A stretch of DNA of 17,424 nt from Deltaproteobacteria bacterium (GCA_026388915.1 JAPLIW010000685.1:1-17424); one strand, 5' to 3'; numbered from the stretch's first letter, positions 1-7,867 are shown. The notes: generated from the sequence alone by a model not told the origin. Program-made: numbers and translations.

Positions 1-507
1 GGCATAGACCGTAACCGTATCGGCCACCCCCCCGTTGGTGATGAAGGTCTTGGTCCCGTTGAGGACGTAGGAGTCTCCCTTCTTCACCGCCTTGCTGCGG
101 AAAGCGGCCACGTCCGACCCGCCGCTGGCTTCGGTCAGGGCGAAGGCCGACAATTTTTCTCCCGAAGCCAGGGCCGGCAGAAACCTTTTTTTCTGATCCG
201 GGTTGGCGCCCAGGAGAATGGGCAAAGTCCCCAGTTCCTGGGCCACGGGGAGCATGCCGGTGGAGGCATCTGCCTTGGATAACTCCTCGCAGACAATGAT
301 CAGGGCCAAGAGACCGGCCCCGGCTCCGCCATGCTCTTCCGGGAAATCGACCCCGAAAAGGCCGTTTTCCCGGATCAGCCCCACCATCTCCCAGCTGAAT
401 TCCCCCTTCTGGTCCCTCGCCCCGGCCCCCGGCTCCACTTTCTCCTTGGCCAGCTTCCGCACCGTGTTCCGCAGTAATACTTGTTCTTCGGTCAGTCCGT
501 ATTGCAT
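1..507 (-). CDS. acyl-CoA dehydrogenase, N-terminal part (partial, runs off the window)
   Basis: I translated 169 residues by hand; the gene continues beyond base 1. The fold is the FAD-dependent acyl-CoA dehydrogenase family, which oxidises an acyl-CoA to the enoyl-CoA and passes electrons to ETF. Visible hallmarks are the N-terminal helical start MQYGLTEEQVLLRNTVRKLA, the EEHGGAGAG segment (residues 57-65), the FAD/substrate-loop signature FALTEASGGSDVAAF (122-136) and GTKTFITNGG (151-160), which begins the middle beta domain. The catalytic base lies in the missing C-terminal half, so substrate class cannot be assigned. The start is fixed by an AAAGGAG ribosome-binding site about 7 nt upstream of the ATG at 505-507. 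It lies downstream of dnaJ on the same strand but 334 nt away, so it is probably transcribed separately. Confidence 0.93.
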   Translation of the reverse strand, partial: MQYGLTEEQVLLRNTVRKLAKEKVEPGAGARDQKGEFSWEMVGLIRENGLFGVDFPEEHGGAGAGLLALIIVCEELSKADASTGMLPVAQELGTLPILLGANPDQKKRFLPALASGEKLSAFALTEASGGSDVAAFRSKAVKKGDSYVLNGTKTFITNGGVADTVTVYA

Positions 508-563
508 GGCGTTCTCCTTTCCATGGCTTGGCGGGATCTTTTCCCTGCCTACTTATGTCGATT

Positions 564-591
564 GTAGGGGCGACCGGCCGGTCGCCCCTAC
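564..591. repeat. 28-bp perfect palindrome of the GTAGGGGCG type
   Basis: Bases 564-577 and 578-591 are exact reverse complements; the ends read GTAGGGGCGACC and GGTCGCCCCTAC. It lies 57 nt upstream of the acyl-CoA dehydrogenase start. Related ends (GTAGGGG ... CCCCTAC) recur at 9341-9378 and one arm is seen at 9574-9580, so this is probably a dispersed repeat family rather than an operator. The rest of the 508-841 gap holds only the hairpin listed at 791-834; I see no gene in it. Confidence 0.7.
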
Positions 592-790
592 GGTCCGGCC
601 CGATCAGGCAGGCAGATTTCCCATTATCCTAAGAGTTTATTGAGTAAAGCCCACAGGGGGATTGTAGAAAAATCCTTAAAGAAATGTCCATAAGAAAATG
701 GGGGAATTTTCCGGGGAGGAGGGGTCTTCCAGGTATCTAAAGAACAGGGGGTAGGCGGGGGAAAGCGTTTCGTATCAGAAAAGACAGACG

Positions 791-834
791 CTAGGAACGA
801 GGATTGAGGACCTAAAAAATAACCTCGCGCCTAG
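791..834 (-). terminator. hairpin at the 3' end of the dnaJ-like gene
   Basis: CTAGG-NN-CGAGG (791-802) pairs with CCTCG-NN-CCTAG (823-834), two 5-bp stems separated by a 2x2 internal loop, beginning 7 nt after the dnaJ stop. The downstream bases on the minus strand are only moderately T-rich, so it may be an mRNA 3'-end stabiliser or a weak intrinsic terminator. Confidence 0.4.
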
Positions 835-841
835 AATCTTT

Positions 842-1822
842 TTACAGGCCTTCCTTTTTCAGGTCTTCGATCAGCTTCTTCTGTCCTCCCGTCAGGTTTT
901 TAGGGTATTTGATGAGGACCCGTACCAGCTGGTCTCCCTTTCCTCCCCCCTGGAGGCGGGGAAGGCCGAACCCTTTCAGGCGGATCCGGCTGTTGCTCTG
1001 AGTTCCGGGGGCCACCTTGATTTTTTTGTTCCCTTCCAGGGTCGGAACTTCGATGGAGGTGCCCAGGACGGCATCGGAGATCTTGATTTCCTTGTCAACG
1101 ACGATATCGCTCCCTTCCCGTTTGAAAACCGGGTGCTCGGCTATGTTCACTTTCAGATACAGATCGCCCGCTTGACCTCCCCCGGGGCCTTCCATTCCTT
1201 TACCCGCCAGGCGCAGCTTCTTTCCGCTTTCGATTCCCGCGGGGACCTTCACGGTTACTTCTTCGATCCTGTTCCCCTTGGGAAACCTAACCTTTTTCTC
1301 GGTCCCCCGGGCCGCCTCGTCGAAGGAAAGGTGCAGTTCCGAATTGACGTCCTGGCCCTTCTGGCCGAAGGGCCCCTGTTCCTGGTGTCCCCCCCCGGAG
1401 AAGATATCCCGGAAATCCCCGGTCTGGGCTCCCCCGGCCTGGCCCCTTCCATAACCGCCGAAAAGGTCTTCGAATCCCCCGTACTGGGTCCTCCCCCGCC
1501 GCCCGCCGCCTCCGGCCCGGCCGAAGGAAAAACCCAGGTCCTTGAGCAGGTCGCTGATGTCGGACCCGCGGAAAATATCCTCCTGCGAGTAGCGCTGGCT
1601 GAAACCCGAAGGCCCGAACTGGTCGTACTGCTGGCGCTTCTGTTTGTCGCTCAGCACCGCGTAGGCCTCGTTGATTTCCTTGAACCGCTCCTCGGCCTGC
1701 TTGTTGCCGGGGTTGCGGTCCGGGTGGAGCTTCATGGCCAGCTTGCGGAAAGCCTTCTTGATCTCCTCTTCCGTGGCGTTTTTCCTGACTCCCAGGAGTT
1801 CGTAGTAATCTTTTTTGGCCAT
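842..1822 (-). CDS. DnaJ-family co-chaperone without zinc finger (CbpA/type II-like)
   Basis: This 326-residue protein would stimulate the ATPase of a DnaK partner in the cytoplasm. Residues 1-70 form a J domain with the HPD motif at 33-35 (KLHPDRNPG). Residues about 85-160 are a Gly/Phe-rich linker, unusually rich in GGG and GFxDLF motifs. Residues 160-326 match the two beta-sandwich substrate-binding domains of DnaJ/CbpA (FDEAARGTEKKVRFP; VPAGIESGKKLRLAGKG). The four CxxCxGxG zinc-finger repeats of classical DnaJ are absent; the protein has no cysteine. The start codon lies 10 nt after the stop of the ClpX-like gene, with purine-rich GAGTGAGGAG between them, so the two are cotranscribed. 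This pairing suggests that the co-chaperone serves the same substrates as the upstream unfoldase, which is inference. Confidence 0.93.
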   Translation of the reverse strand: MAKKDYYELLGVRKNATEEEIKKAFRKLAMKLHPDRNPGNKQAEERFKEINEAYAVLSDKQKRQQYDQFGPSGFSQRYSQEDIFRGSDISDLLKDLGFSFGRAGGGGRRGRTQYGGFEDLFGGYGRGQAGGAQTGDFRDIFSGGGHQEQGPFGQKGQDVNSELHLSFDEAARGTEKKVRFPKGNRIEEVTVKVPAGIESGKKLRLAGKGMEGPGGGQAGDLYLKVNIAEHPVFKREGSDIVVDKEIKISDAVLGTSIEVPTLEGNKKIKVAPGTQSNSRIRLKGFGLPRLQGGGKGDQLVRVLIKYPKNLTGGQKKLIEDLKKEGL

Positions 1823-1832
1823 CTCCTCACTC

Positions 1833-3596
1833 TCAGCGATAGATTTCTTGAATCATCCCGTTCAAAAACTGCTCCGGATTCTCCATCCCCTCGGCCGAAA
1901 TCAAAACCTCCCGTCTTCCCGTCTTTTCCCGGATGAGCTTCAACCCGTGCTCGTAGTTCTGGAAGCTTCTTCCCAGGTAATCAGCGGGGTCCAGCCCCTC
2001 TTTCCAGACCTTCTCCACCAGCCGGTCGATGGCTTCCTCGGTGAAGGACATCCCCAGATCATTCCGCCGGGAGAACTCCTCCGCGAATTCCCGGGCCGTC
2101 TGTTGGATGGCCTGGATTTCTTCCACGAAGCCGTCCACATCGGTCTGGGTTTCCACGGAGCGGCGGGTTATGAGCTGGATCCGCTGGTCGGAAAAATGAA
2201 TCCCGAAGCGCTCCTGCCACTCGGCTGCCTTCTGGCGGAGTGATTCTTCCAGATTCTTTTCCTCCTCGGCCAGGAGGCGATGGAAGTCCTCTTTTTGTCC
2301 GGGGTCGTCGGGATGGTCCAGGATTTTTTTGAGTTCCCCCGCGGGGTCATCCACCATGGCCCGGGTCGCCACCAGATGGTGGATGTTCGTGGACGGAAGG
2401 GTGTGCTCGAATTTCAGGAGGACCCGTTCCGCCGCGCTCACCAGGCCGCGGGCTCCGGTCCTTTCCTGGAGGGCGTTTTCCGCAATCCGCCGAAGGGCAT
2501 CGTCCTCGAACTGCAGGTGGATACCGTAGGCCTTGAAGTCCCGTTTCTTCCCCGTGACGATGGGGCTCTTGGGGTTTCGGAGGATCTTGTAGAGGTCTTC
2601 CACCTCCAGGTGCTCGAAGACGGTGACCACGGGTAGCCGGCCGATGAACTCCGACTCGAACCCGTATTCGATGAGGTCTTCCGCCTTGACCTTTTTGAGG
2701 TATTCGGTCTTTTCATCCTTGGACCGGATCTCGGCCCCGAACCCGATTCCCTGCCGGTTGAGGCGCTTCTTCACGATCTCATCCAGGCCGTTGAAGGCCC
2801 CGCTCATGATGAAGAGGATGTGCTTGGTGTTGATCTTCTTCTTCTCCCGCTTCCCGGTCTTCTGGAATTCCATGAGCGCTTCCATCTGGGAAACCGGGTC
2901 GTGGGGCACCTTCAATTCCACTTCGGTCTCTTCCATGGGTTTCAGCAGGGCCCGCTGCACCCCCGAACGGGACACATCCGGTCCCACCAGGTTGGGAGAA
3001 GCCGCGATTTTGTCCACTTCATCCAGGTAGATGATCCCGTACTGGGCCAGTTCGATGTTCCCCTTGGCTTCATAGACCAGGTCCCGCACCAGGTCTTCCA
3101 CATCCCCGCCCACGTAGCCCGTCTCGCTGAACTTGGTGGCATCCCCTTTGACAAAAGGTACCCCGATTTTCCTGGCGATGAGCTTGACCAGGAAGGTCTT
3201 TCCCACTCCGGTCGGCCCGACCATGATGATATTGTTCTTGATCTCCCCGACGCTTTCCAGCTGTTTGGGCTTCCGGCTCATCTCAAACATCTTGATCCGG
3301 TTGAAATGAGTGCAGATCTTGGTGGCCAAGACTTCTTTGGCGTCATCCTGTTTGACCAGGTACTCATCGAGGTAGGCCTTGAGCTCCTCGGGTTTCATGT
3401 CGAAATGAATGGCGGTAAGATCCGCCGGTTTCTCCTTTTCCCCCTCCTCAACCTTCTCCCCGCCCGGCTCGGGAATGGGGCCAAACCCGGCAAACTGGAT
3501 CTTCCGCCCGTACTTCTTCGTCAGGTAATCGCTGAGATCCTTCTGGACCTCTTTGATATCTATATCTTTTTCCATCTTGGCTGGCTGATCCTCCAT
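1833..3596 (-). CDS. ClpX-like AAA+ unfoldase with long C-terminal extension, no N-terminal zinc domain
   Basis: This 587-residue AAA+ ATPase is closest to ClpX by motif. It shows Walker A GPTGVGKT (127-134), the pore loop GYVG (160-163), Walker B IIYLDEVDK (188-196), an IGFGAEI segment (284-290) matching the ClpP-docking IGF loop of ClpX, the box VII arginine region EFIGRLPVV (316-324) and sensor 2 GARGL (381-385). The Cys4 zinc domain that recruits ClpX adaptors is missing, replaced by about 75 residues of charged sequence. Residues from about 420 to 587 are an extension with no counterpart in ClpX, predicted largely helical and charged. It probably unfolds proteins and may hand them to ClpP. 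Two starts are possible: the outer ATG (3596) lacks a ribosome-binding site, while the ATG at 3573-3575 has GGAGG about 10 nt upstream and may be the real one. The dnaJ-like gene follows directly. Confidence 0.9.
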   Translation of the reverse strand: MEDQPAKMEKDIDIKEVQKDLSDYLTKKYGRKIQFAGFGPIPEPGGEKVEEGEKEKPADLTAIHFDMKPEELKAYLDEYLVKQDDAKEVLATKICTHFNRIKMFEMSRKPKQLESVGEIKNNIIMVGPTGVGKTFLVKLIARKIGVPFVKGDATKFSETGYVGGDVEDLVRDLVYEAKGNIELAQYGIIYLDEVDKIAASPNLVGPDVSRSGVQRALLKPMEETEVELKVPHDPVSQMEALMEFQKTGKREKKKINTKHILFIMSGAFNGLDEIVKKRLNRQGIGFGAEIRSKDEKTEYLKKVKAEDLIEYGFESEFIGRLPVVTVFEHLEVEDLYKILRNPKSPIVTGKKRDFKAYGIHLQFEDDALRRIAENALQERTGARGLVSAAERVLLKFEHTLPSTNIHHLVATRAMVDDPAGELKKILDHPDDPGQKEDFHRLLAEEEKNLEESLRQKAAEWQERFGIHFSDQRIQLITRRSVETQTDVDGFVEEIQAIQQTAREFAEEFSRRNDLGMSFTEEAIDRLVEKVWKEGLDPADYLGRSFQNYEHGLKLIREKTGRREVLISAEGMENPEQFLNGMIQEIYR

Positions 3597-3615
3597 TTTA
3601 TTCAGCTACTTATTT

Positions 3616-3621
3616 ATTATA
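3616..3621 (-). promoter_or_regulatory. candidate -10 element for the ClpX-like/dnaJ operon
   Basis: On the minus strand the bases read TATAAT, 19 nt upstream of the outer ATG. No good -35 is seen at 16-18 nt. If this is the -10 box, the leader to the outer ATG would be only about 12 nt with no Shine-Dalgarno, which again favours the inner start at 3575. Confidence 0.4.
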
Positions 3622-3730
3622 ATACCTTTTCCCCCCGGATGCCAGCTTCCGCCCCAAACCTGTTCGACTATTTTCCTCTTTTCTTCTTGATTCGAAGGGG
3701 GCTTCTTGTTTTAATGAATCATAGCTTAAA

Positions 3731-3772
3731 ATTCGAAATTCGAATATCGAACTCCGAAACGAATTCAAATAT
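3731..3772. repeat. degenerate tandem heptamers, left arm (NNNCGAA type)
   Basis: Successive 7-mers in exact register read ATTCGAA, ATTCGAA, TATCGAA, CTCCGAA, then drift. A reverse-complement arm (TTCGNNN type) lies at 3927-3977. The two arms bracket the terminal-inverted-repeat element at 3771-3907. Together these three features occupy most of the 3597-4023 gap, in which I see no gene. Confidence 0.75.
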
Positions 3773-3907
3773 GATGGTCTCGTAAAAAGTCTCTTAAAGC
3801 GTTACCCCGGCGAAAGCCGGGGTCCAGAACATCTTGAAATAACTGGATTCCGGCTTCCGCCGGAATGACGAATCCCATCGAGTTCCGACTTTTTTACGAG
3901 TTCATCA
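3771..3907. mobile_element. MITE-like element carrying two REP-like hairpins
   Basis: The ends are imperfect inverted repeats of about 21 bp: CTCGTAAAAAGTC at 3779-3791 against its complement at 3887-3900 with one extra base, extended outward by a GATG/CATC match. Inside are two perfect 8-bp hairpins, ACCCCGGC-GAAA-GCCGGGGT (3804-3823) and ATTCCGGC-TTCC-GCCGGAAT (3847-3866). There is no room for a transposase, so any movement would need one in trans. I see no clear target-site duplication. Confidence 0.7.
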
Positions 3908-3926
3908 ATTTTGGTCCTTGGGGTTT

Positions 3927-3977
3927 ATTTCAAATTTCGTGCTTCGGATTTCGGTTTTTTTTCATTTTCCGAATTTC
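3927..3977. repeat. degenerate tandem heptamers, right arm (TTCG type)
   Basis: In register: ATTTCAA, ATTTCGT, GCTTCGG, ATTTCGG (3927-3954), followed by a T tract and looser units (ATTTTCC, GAATTTC). It is the inverted partner of 3731-3772 and ends about 46 nt before hypA. Confidence 0.6.
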
Positions 3978-4023
3978 AGGATATTCTCAAATTTTCGCCT
4001 GATCCGACAAAAGAGGTACGCTG

Positions 4024-4371
4024 ATGCACGAGCTCTCCGTGACTCAAAGTATCCTGGATATCTCCCTCGAGTACGCCCGGAGCAACCAGGCCCAACAGAT
4101 CGTGGCCATCCAGTTGCAGATCGGCGAAGTCACCGACTTCAACGACGAGTGGATTCAGCGGTATTTCGACTTTGTGAGCAAGGGGACAATGGCCGAGGGG
4201 GCCAAACTGCGGATCACCCGGACCCCGGCCAAGCTCCAGTGCCAGTCCTGCTCTTTCGTCTTTCCCTTGGACCGTTCCACCTGGGAGAGTCAGTGCCCCT
4301 CCTGCGGAAGCAAGGACACCCAGCTGATTTCGGGAAGGGAGTTCCGGGTAGAGGCGCTGGAAGTGAACTGA
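4024..4371 (+). CDS. hypA: hydrogenase/urease nickel-incorporation protein HypA
   Basis: This 115-residue protein has the normal HypA length. The N-terminal MHELS carries His2 and Glu3, the nickel site of the family. The zinc site is four cysteines in two CxxC pairs, C73/C76 (CQSC) and C91/C94 (CPSC). HypA delivers Ni(II) with HypB to [NiFe]-hydrogenase precursors in the cytoplasm. No hydrogenase structural gene or other hyp gene is in the window, so its client lies elsewhere. An AGAGGT sequence 6-7 nt upstream supports the ATG. The gene is followed after 2 nt by the heptamer repeat at 4374-4443. Confidence 0.95.
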   Translation: MHELSVTQSILDISLEYARSNQAQQIVAIQLQIGEVTDFNDEWIQRYFDFVSKGTMAEGAKLRITRTPAKLQCQSCSFVFPLDRSTWESQCPSCGSKDTQLISGREFRVEALEVN

Positions 4372-4373
4372 GA

Positions 4374-4443
4374 CAGCGATCAGCTTTCAGCGGTCAGCAA
4401 TCAGCAAGAGCCCTTTGAAGTTAATTTTAAGCTGATCGCTGAT
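4374..4443. repeat. inverted heptamer-repeat element (CAGCNNT type)
   Basis: Five heptamers in perfect register (CAGCGAT, CAGCTTT, CAGCGGT, CAGCAAT, CAGCAAG; 4374-4408), a 21-nt spacer, then inverted units AGCTGAT and CGCTGAT (4430-4443). The arms can pair as a hairpin. It fills nearly the whole gap between hypA and the radical SAM gene and ends 17 nt before the latter's ATG. Confidence 0.8.
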
Positions 4444-4460
4444 TTTCTCATGGGCTGCTT

Positions 4461-5876
4461 ATGAACCCCATCGTCCTCGTCAACCCTCCCTACTCTTTCT
4501 GGTCCCCCCAAAAGAATTATCTCCGCCCTTTCATCGGGAGTCTGCCCTCTTTGGGCATATTAAGCCTGGCCGCGGTCCTGCGGAAAGCCGGATTCCCGGC
4601 AAAGATCGTGGAAAGCGCCTCCCTGGGTTTGTCTTTCTCCCGGACGGTCGACGCGATTCTCCGGGAGAGGCCCAAGTACGTCGGCCTCAGCTGCACCACG
4701 GCCTCGGTGGAAAACGCGGCAAAGATCGCCCGCGCGGTGAAAGAGAAGAGCCCGGAGACCCGGGTCCTGGTCGGCGGCCCCCATATCACCGCCCTTCCGG
4801 AAGAAACTTTTCGCCGCTTCCCCGATATTGATTTTGGCATCCTGGGAGAGGGGGAGGCGGCCCTCTTGGACCTCCTGGAGGCCCTGGAGGGGGAGAGAAA
4901 TCTGTCTCGGGTGGAGAGTGCGGTCTATCGGGGCGGAGAGGCTATCCGGATCAACCCCCGCCGGAAATTCATCGACGATTTAGACACCCTCCCCTTCCCG
5001 GCCTTTGACCTTCTGTCCGGATTCCCGCGGGACTACCACGCTCCCTTTCTGAATTACCCAATGGGGCCGGCGGCATCCCTGATCTCCTCCCGGGGATGTC
5101 CGCAGGCCTGCACCTTCTGTGACCGGTCCGTATTCGGAAACCAGTACCGGTACTTTTCCGAAGACTATCTGTGGGAGCTGATCTCCTTTCTCCGCCGGCA
5201 ATACGGAATCCGCCATCTGGTTTTCACCGACGACCAGTTTGCCGCCTTCCGGCCGCGCCTGGTGCGGCTGTGCGAAAAGATGGCCTCTGGGAATCTGGAG
5301 ATGGGGTGGAACTGCGATGCCCGCGTGGATTCAGTTGATCCGGACCTGCTACGTCTGATGAAGAGGGCGGGATGCTGGATGATCAGCTACGGGGTCGAAA
5401 GCGGGTCCCAGAAGATCCTGGACCAGATCCGGAAGGGAATCACCCTTGAGCAGGTGGAGCAGGCGGTCCGCTGGACGAAAGAAGCGGGCATCCGAGCCAA
5501 GGGGCTTTTCATGATCGGATACCCCGAGGAGACGAAAGAGACCCTGGGGCAAACCCTCTCCTTCATCGGCCGGATCTCTCTGGATGAGATCAATCTCTCT
5601 TTCTTAACTCCCTACCCGGGTACGGAGATTTACCGAACGGTAAAAGGTTCGGTAGAATTTGCGGAGGACTGGGGAAGAATGAACGCTCTGAATTGCCTTC
5701 TCCAGCCCAGGGCCCTTTCCTGCCCGGAACTGGAGAAAGCCTACGGGAAAATCATCCGGCGGTTTTACATGCGTCCGGGCCCCACCTTATCCTACTTGGG
5801 CCTCCTCCTCAAAAGCCCAGAGAATCGAGGTCGCCTGGCCGAGGGTATCTATCGCTGGCTGGTAAAGAAAGGTTAA
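4461..5876 (+). CDS. cobalamin-binding-domain radical SAM protein
   Basis: This 471-residue protein begins with a Rossmann-like B12-binding domain (residues 1-145; VLVNPPYSFW near the start, VGGPH at 104-108, ILGEGE at 127-132). A radical SAM domain follows with the cluster motif RGCPQACTFC (C213, C217, C220) and downstream elements VFTDDQF and YGVESGS. The C-terminal 100 residues resemble the variable tail of the family. Members are often methylases of unactivated carbon or phosphorus, or cyclases such as BchE; the substrate cannot be told here. The B12 domain lacks an obvious DxHxxG lower ligand, as is usual in this family. No strong Shine-Dalgarno precedes the ATG, perhaps because the heptamer element sits just upstream. 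The last two codons lie in the left arm of the repeat at 5871-5971, which is shared with convergent ftsH. Confidence 0.9.
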   Translation: MNPIVLVNPPYSFWSPQKNYLRPFIGSLPSLGILSLAAVLRKAGFPAKIVESASLGLSFSRTVDAILRERPKYVGLSCTTASVENAAKIARAVKEKSPETRVLVGGPHITALPEETFRRFPDIDFGILGEGEAALLDLLEALEGERNLSRVESAVYRGGEAIRINPRRKFIDDLDTLPFPAFDLLSGFPRDYHAPFLNYPMGPAASLISSRGCPQACTFCDRSVFGNQYRYFSEDYLWELISFLRRQYGIRHLVFTDDQFAAFRPRLVRLCEKMASGNLEMGWNCDARVDSVDPDLLRLMKRAGCWMISYGVESGSQKILDQIRKGITLEQVEQAVRWTKEAGIRAKGLFMIGYPEETKETLGQTLSFIGRISLDEINLSFLTPYPGTEIYRTVKGSVEFAEDWGRMNALNCLLQPRALSCPELEKAYGKIIRRFYMRPGPTLSYLGLLLKSPENRGRLAEGIYRWLVKKG

Positions 5877-5971
5877 GGTCAAGGTTAAGGTTAAGGGAAT
5901 TTGAAATGATTTTCTTTTCCTCGACCTCGACCTTAACCTTAGCCTTAACCTTAGCCTCAAACTTGACCTTT
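5871..5971. repeat. inverted hexamer-repeat hairpin between convergent genes, probable bidirectional terminator
   Basis: The left arm (5871-5894) is four GGTTAA-type hexamers; the right arm (5924-5971) is eight ACCTTA-type hexamers. The 24-base left arm pairs with 5933-5956 with one mismatch and two G-U pairs. It covers the stop codon of the radical SAM gene and the last codons of ftsH, so a very strong hairpin would form at the 3' end of both messages. Confidence 0.75.
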
Positions 5972-7867
5972 CTTTTCCCCCTTGCCCAGGAGGGCTCTCA
6001 TCTCGTCGCCCTGAACGATCTCTTTTTCCAGCAGGAGCTTGGCCAGGGTATTCAGCACCTCCCGCTTTTCGCCAAGGATCCCCCGCACCCGCTGGTGGGT
6101 GTCCTCGACGACCGTGGAGATCTCTCCGTCAATCTCCGCCGCCTTCTCCTCGCTGTATGTTTTGCCGCCAGAAGTGAAACTTTCCGGGAGGAACATGGGG
6201 CGCCGTTCCCGCTCATAGGCGACCAGGCCCAGACGAGCGCTCATTCCATACTCGGTCACCATGGAGCGGGCGATATCCGTGGCCCGCTGCAGGTCATTCT
6301 GCGCCCCGGTGGAGATCTCCCCGAAGACCAGTTCTTCGGCCACCCGCCCTCCCAGGAGCACCCCCATCCGGTCGAGAAGTTCCGACTTGGTCATCAGGTA
6401 GCGATCCTCGGTGGGCTGCTGCTGGGTATAACCCAGGGCGGCCACCCCCCGGGGGATGATGCTGATCTTGTGCACCGGGTCGGCGTGCTCTACCGACTCG
6501 GCGACGATGGCGTGGCCGGATTCATGGTAAGCGACGATTTCCTTCTCCTTCGGGCTCATAACCCGCTTCTTCTTCTCCAGCCCGGCGACCACCCGGTCGA
6601 TGGCTTCGTCAAACTCCGCCGAAGTCACCTCCTCTTTATTCTTCCGGGCCGCCAGGAGGGCCGCCTCATTCACCAGGTTGGCCAGGTCCGCCCCCACGAA
6701 GCCGGGAGTCCGGGCGGCGATTTTTTTCAGGTCCACCTCCGGGGAGAGGACCACTTTGCGGGAATGGATCTTCAGGATTGCTTCCCGGCCGTTGATGTCC
6801 GGTCGGTCTACCAGAACCTGCCGGTCGAAACGTCCCGGGCGCAGCAGGGCGGGGTCGAGGATCTCCGGCCGGTTGGTGGCGGCCATGATGATGACCCCCT
6901 TGTTTGATTCGAACCCGTCCATCTCCACCAGGAGCTGGTTGAGGGTCTGCTCCCGCTCGTCATGCCCGCCCATCACGTTGATCCCCCGGGCCTTCCCCAG
7001 TGCGTCCAGCTCATCGATGAAGATGATGCAGGGGGCATGGCTGGTGGCCTGGGAGAAGAGGTCGCGGACCCGCGCCGCCCCTACCCCGACGAACATTTCC
7101 ACAAACTCCGACCCGCTGATGCTGAAGAAGGGAACGCTCGCTTCCCCGGCTACCGCCTTGGCCAGGAGCGTCTTCCCAGTACCCGGAGGCCCCAGGAGGA
7201 GAACCCCCTTCGGAATCCTTCCCCCCAGCTTCTGAAATTTCCCCGGGTTTTTCAAGAACTCCACCACTTCCTGGAGCTCTTCCTTGGCTTCATCGATTCC
7301 GGCCACATCCGCAAAGGTCACCTTGGTTTCGTTCTCCGCAAAGAGTTTGGCTTTGCTCTTGCTGAAAGACATGACCCCATACCCCGGCCCCATCCTCTTC
7401 ATGGCGTAACGCCAGATGATGAAGAAGATGGCCAGGGGGATCACCCAGGACAGGATGTTGGCCATAAGCTTGCTTTCATAGAGCCCGCTGTAGCTCACCT
7501 TGCGTTCATCCAGCTCCTTGATCAGGTTGGGGTCTTCCACCCGGATGGTGACGAAGTCCTGCTCCGCCTTGTCCCCCTTGGCCTTCAGCTTCCCGTTGAT
7601 CTTGTCCGGCCCGATAACCAGGTTGTTCACCTGCCCTTCGACCAGGGACTGCTTAAACTTGCTGTAGGGAATGTTCTCCACCCTGGGGGCCAAAAAATAA
7701 TTCTGGACCACGCTGATCAGGAGAAAAATGATCAGGAAGTACCAGATGCTGAAGTGGGCCTTCGGAGGAAGAGCATTTTTCTTCCTTTGAGGATCCGGCG
7801 GAGAGAAAAAGGATTTCAACCTTTTTTTAAAAATCTCGCTTGGATTTTTCCCGTCGTCTTCATCCAT
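5957..7867 (-). CDS. ftsH: ATP-dependent zinc metalloprotease FtsH
   Basis: This 636-residue membrane-anchored AAA+ protease has the standard layout: membrane segment about 41-60, an extracytoplasmic domain to about 133, a second segment about 135-153, an AAA domain with Walker A GPPGTGKT (226-233), pore motif FVGVGA (259-264), Walker B IIFIDE (281-286) and the second region of homology ending LRPGRFDR (342-349), then the peptidase with HESGH (448-452) and the third zinc ligand D525 in GAQND. It degrades damaged membrane proteins and regulatory substrates. The N-terminal cytoplasmic stretch of about 40 basic residues is longer than in E. coli FtsH. AAGGAG about 7 nt upstream fixes the start. 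It is transcribed away from the MidA-type gene across a 301-nt gap that is largely the repeat element at 7987-8127. Confidence 0.98.
   Translation of the reverse strand: MDEDDGKNPSEIFKKRLKSFFSPPDPQRKKNALPPKAHFSIWYFLIIFLLISVVQNYFLAPRVENIPYSKFKQSLVEGQVNNLVIGPDKINGKLKAKGDKAEQDFVTIRVEDPNLIKELDERKVSYSGLYESKLMANILSWVIPLAIFFIIWRYAMKRMGPGYGVMSFSKSKAKLFAENETKVTFADVAGIDEAKEELQEVVEFLKNPGKFQKLGGRIPKGVLLLGPPGTGKTLLAKAVAGEASVPFFSISGSEFVEMFVGVGAARVRDLFSQATSHAPCIIFIDELDALGKARGINVMGGHDEREQTLNQLLVEMDGFESNKGVIIMAATNRPEILDPALLRPGRFDRQVLVDRPDINGREAILKIHSRKVVLSPEVDLKKIAARTPGFVGADLANLVNEAALLAARKNKEEVTSAEFDEAIDRVVAGLEKKKRVMSPKEKEIVAYHESGHAIVAESVEHADPVHKISIIPRGVAALGYTQQQPTEDRYLMTKSELLDRMGVLLGGRVAEELVFGEISTGAQNDLQRATDIARSMVTEYGMSARLGLVAYERERRPMFLPESFTSGGKTYSEEKAAEIDGEISTVVEDTHQRVRGILGEKREVLNTLAKLLLEKEIVQGDEMRALLGKGEKKGQV

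Noticed and set aside
203..643. Plus-strand open frame opposite the acyl-CoA dehydrogenase.
   Set aside because: The minus strand reads as an uninterrupted acyl-CoA dehydrogenase. The plus product is Ser/Pro-rich and runs through the 28-bp palindrome.
2820..3785. Plus-strand open frame opposite the ClpX-like gene.
   Set aside because: The product is a mirror of the AAA+ coding strand (rich in Leu, His, Phe and Gly) with no family resemblance.
3804..3866. Hairpins considered as ordinary Rho-independent terminators.
   Set aside because: They lie between divergently transcribed genes, lack T tracts, and recur at two other loci as pairs, so a dispersed repeat explains them better.
5693..6907. 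Long plus-strand open frame across ftsH.
   Set aside because: It is antisense to a gene with every FtsH motif intact. Its product is His/Leu/Gly-rich with no recognisable domain and starts inside the radical SAM gene.
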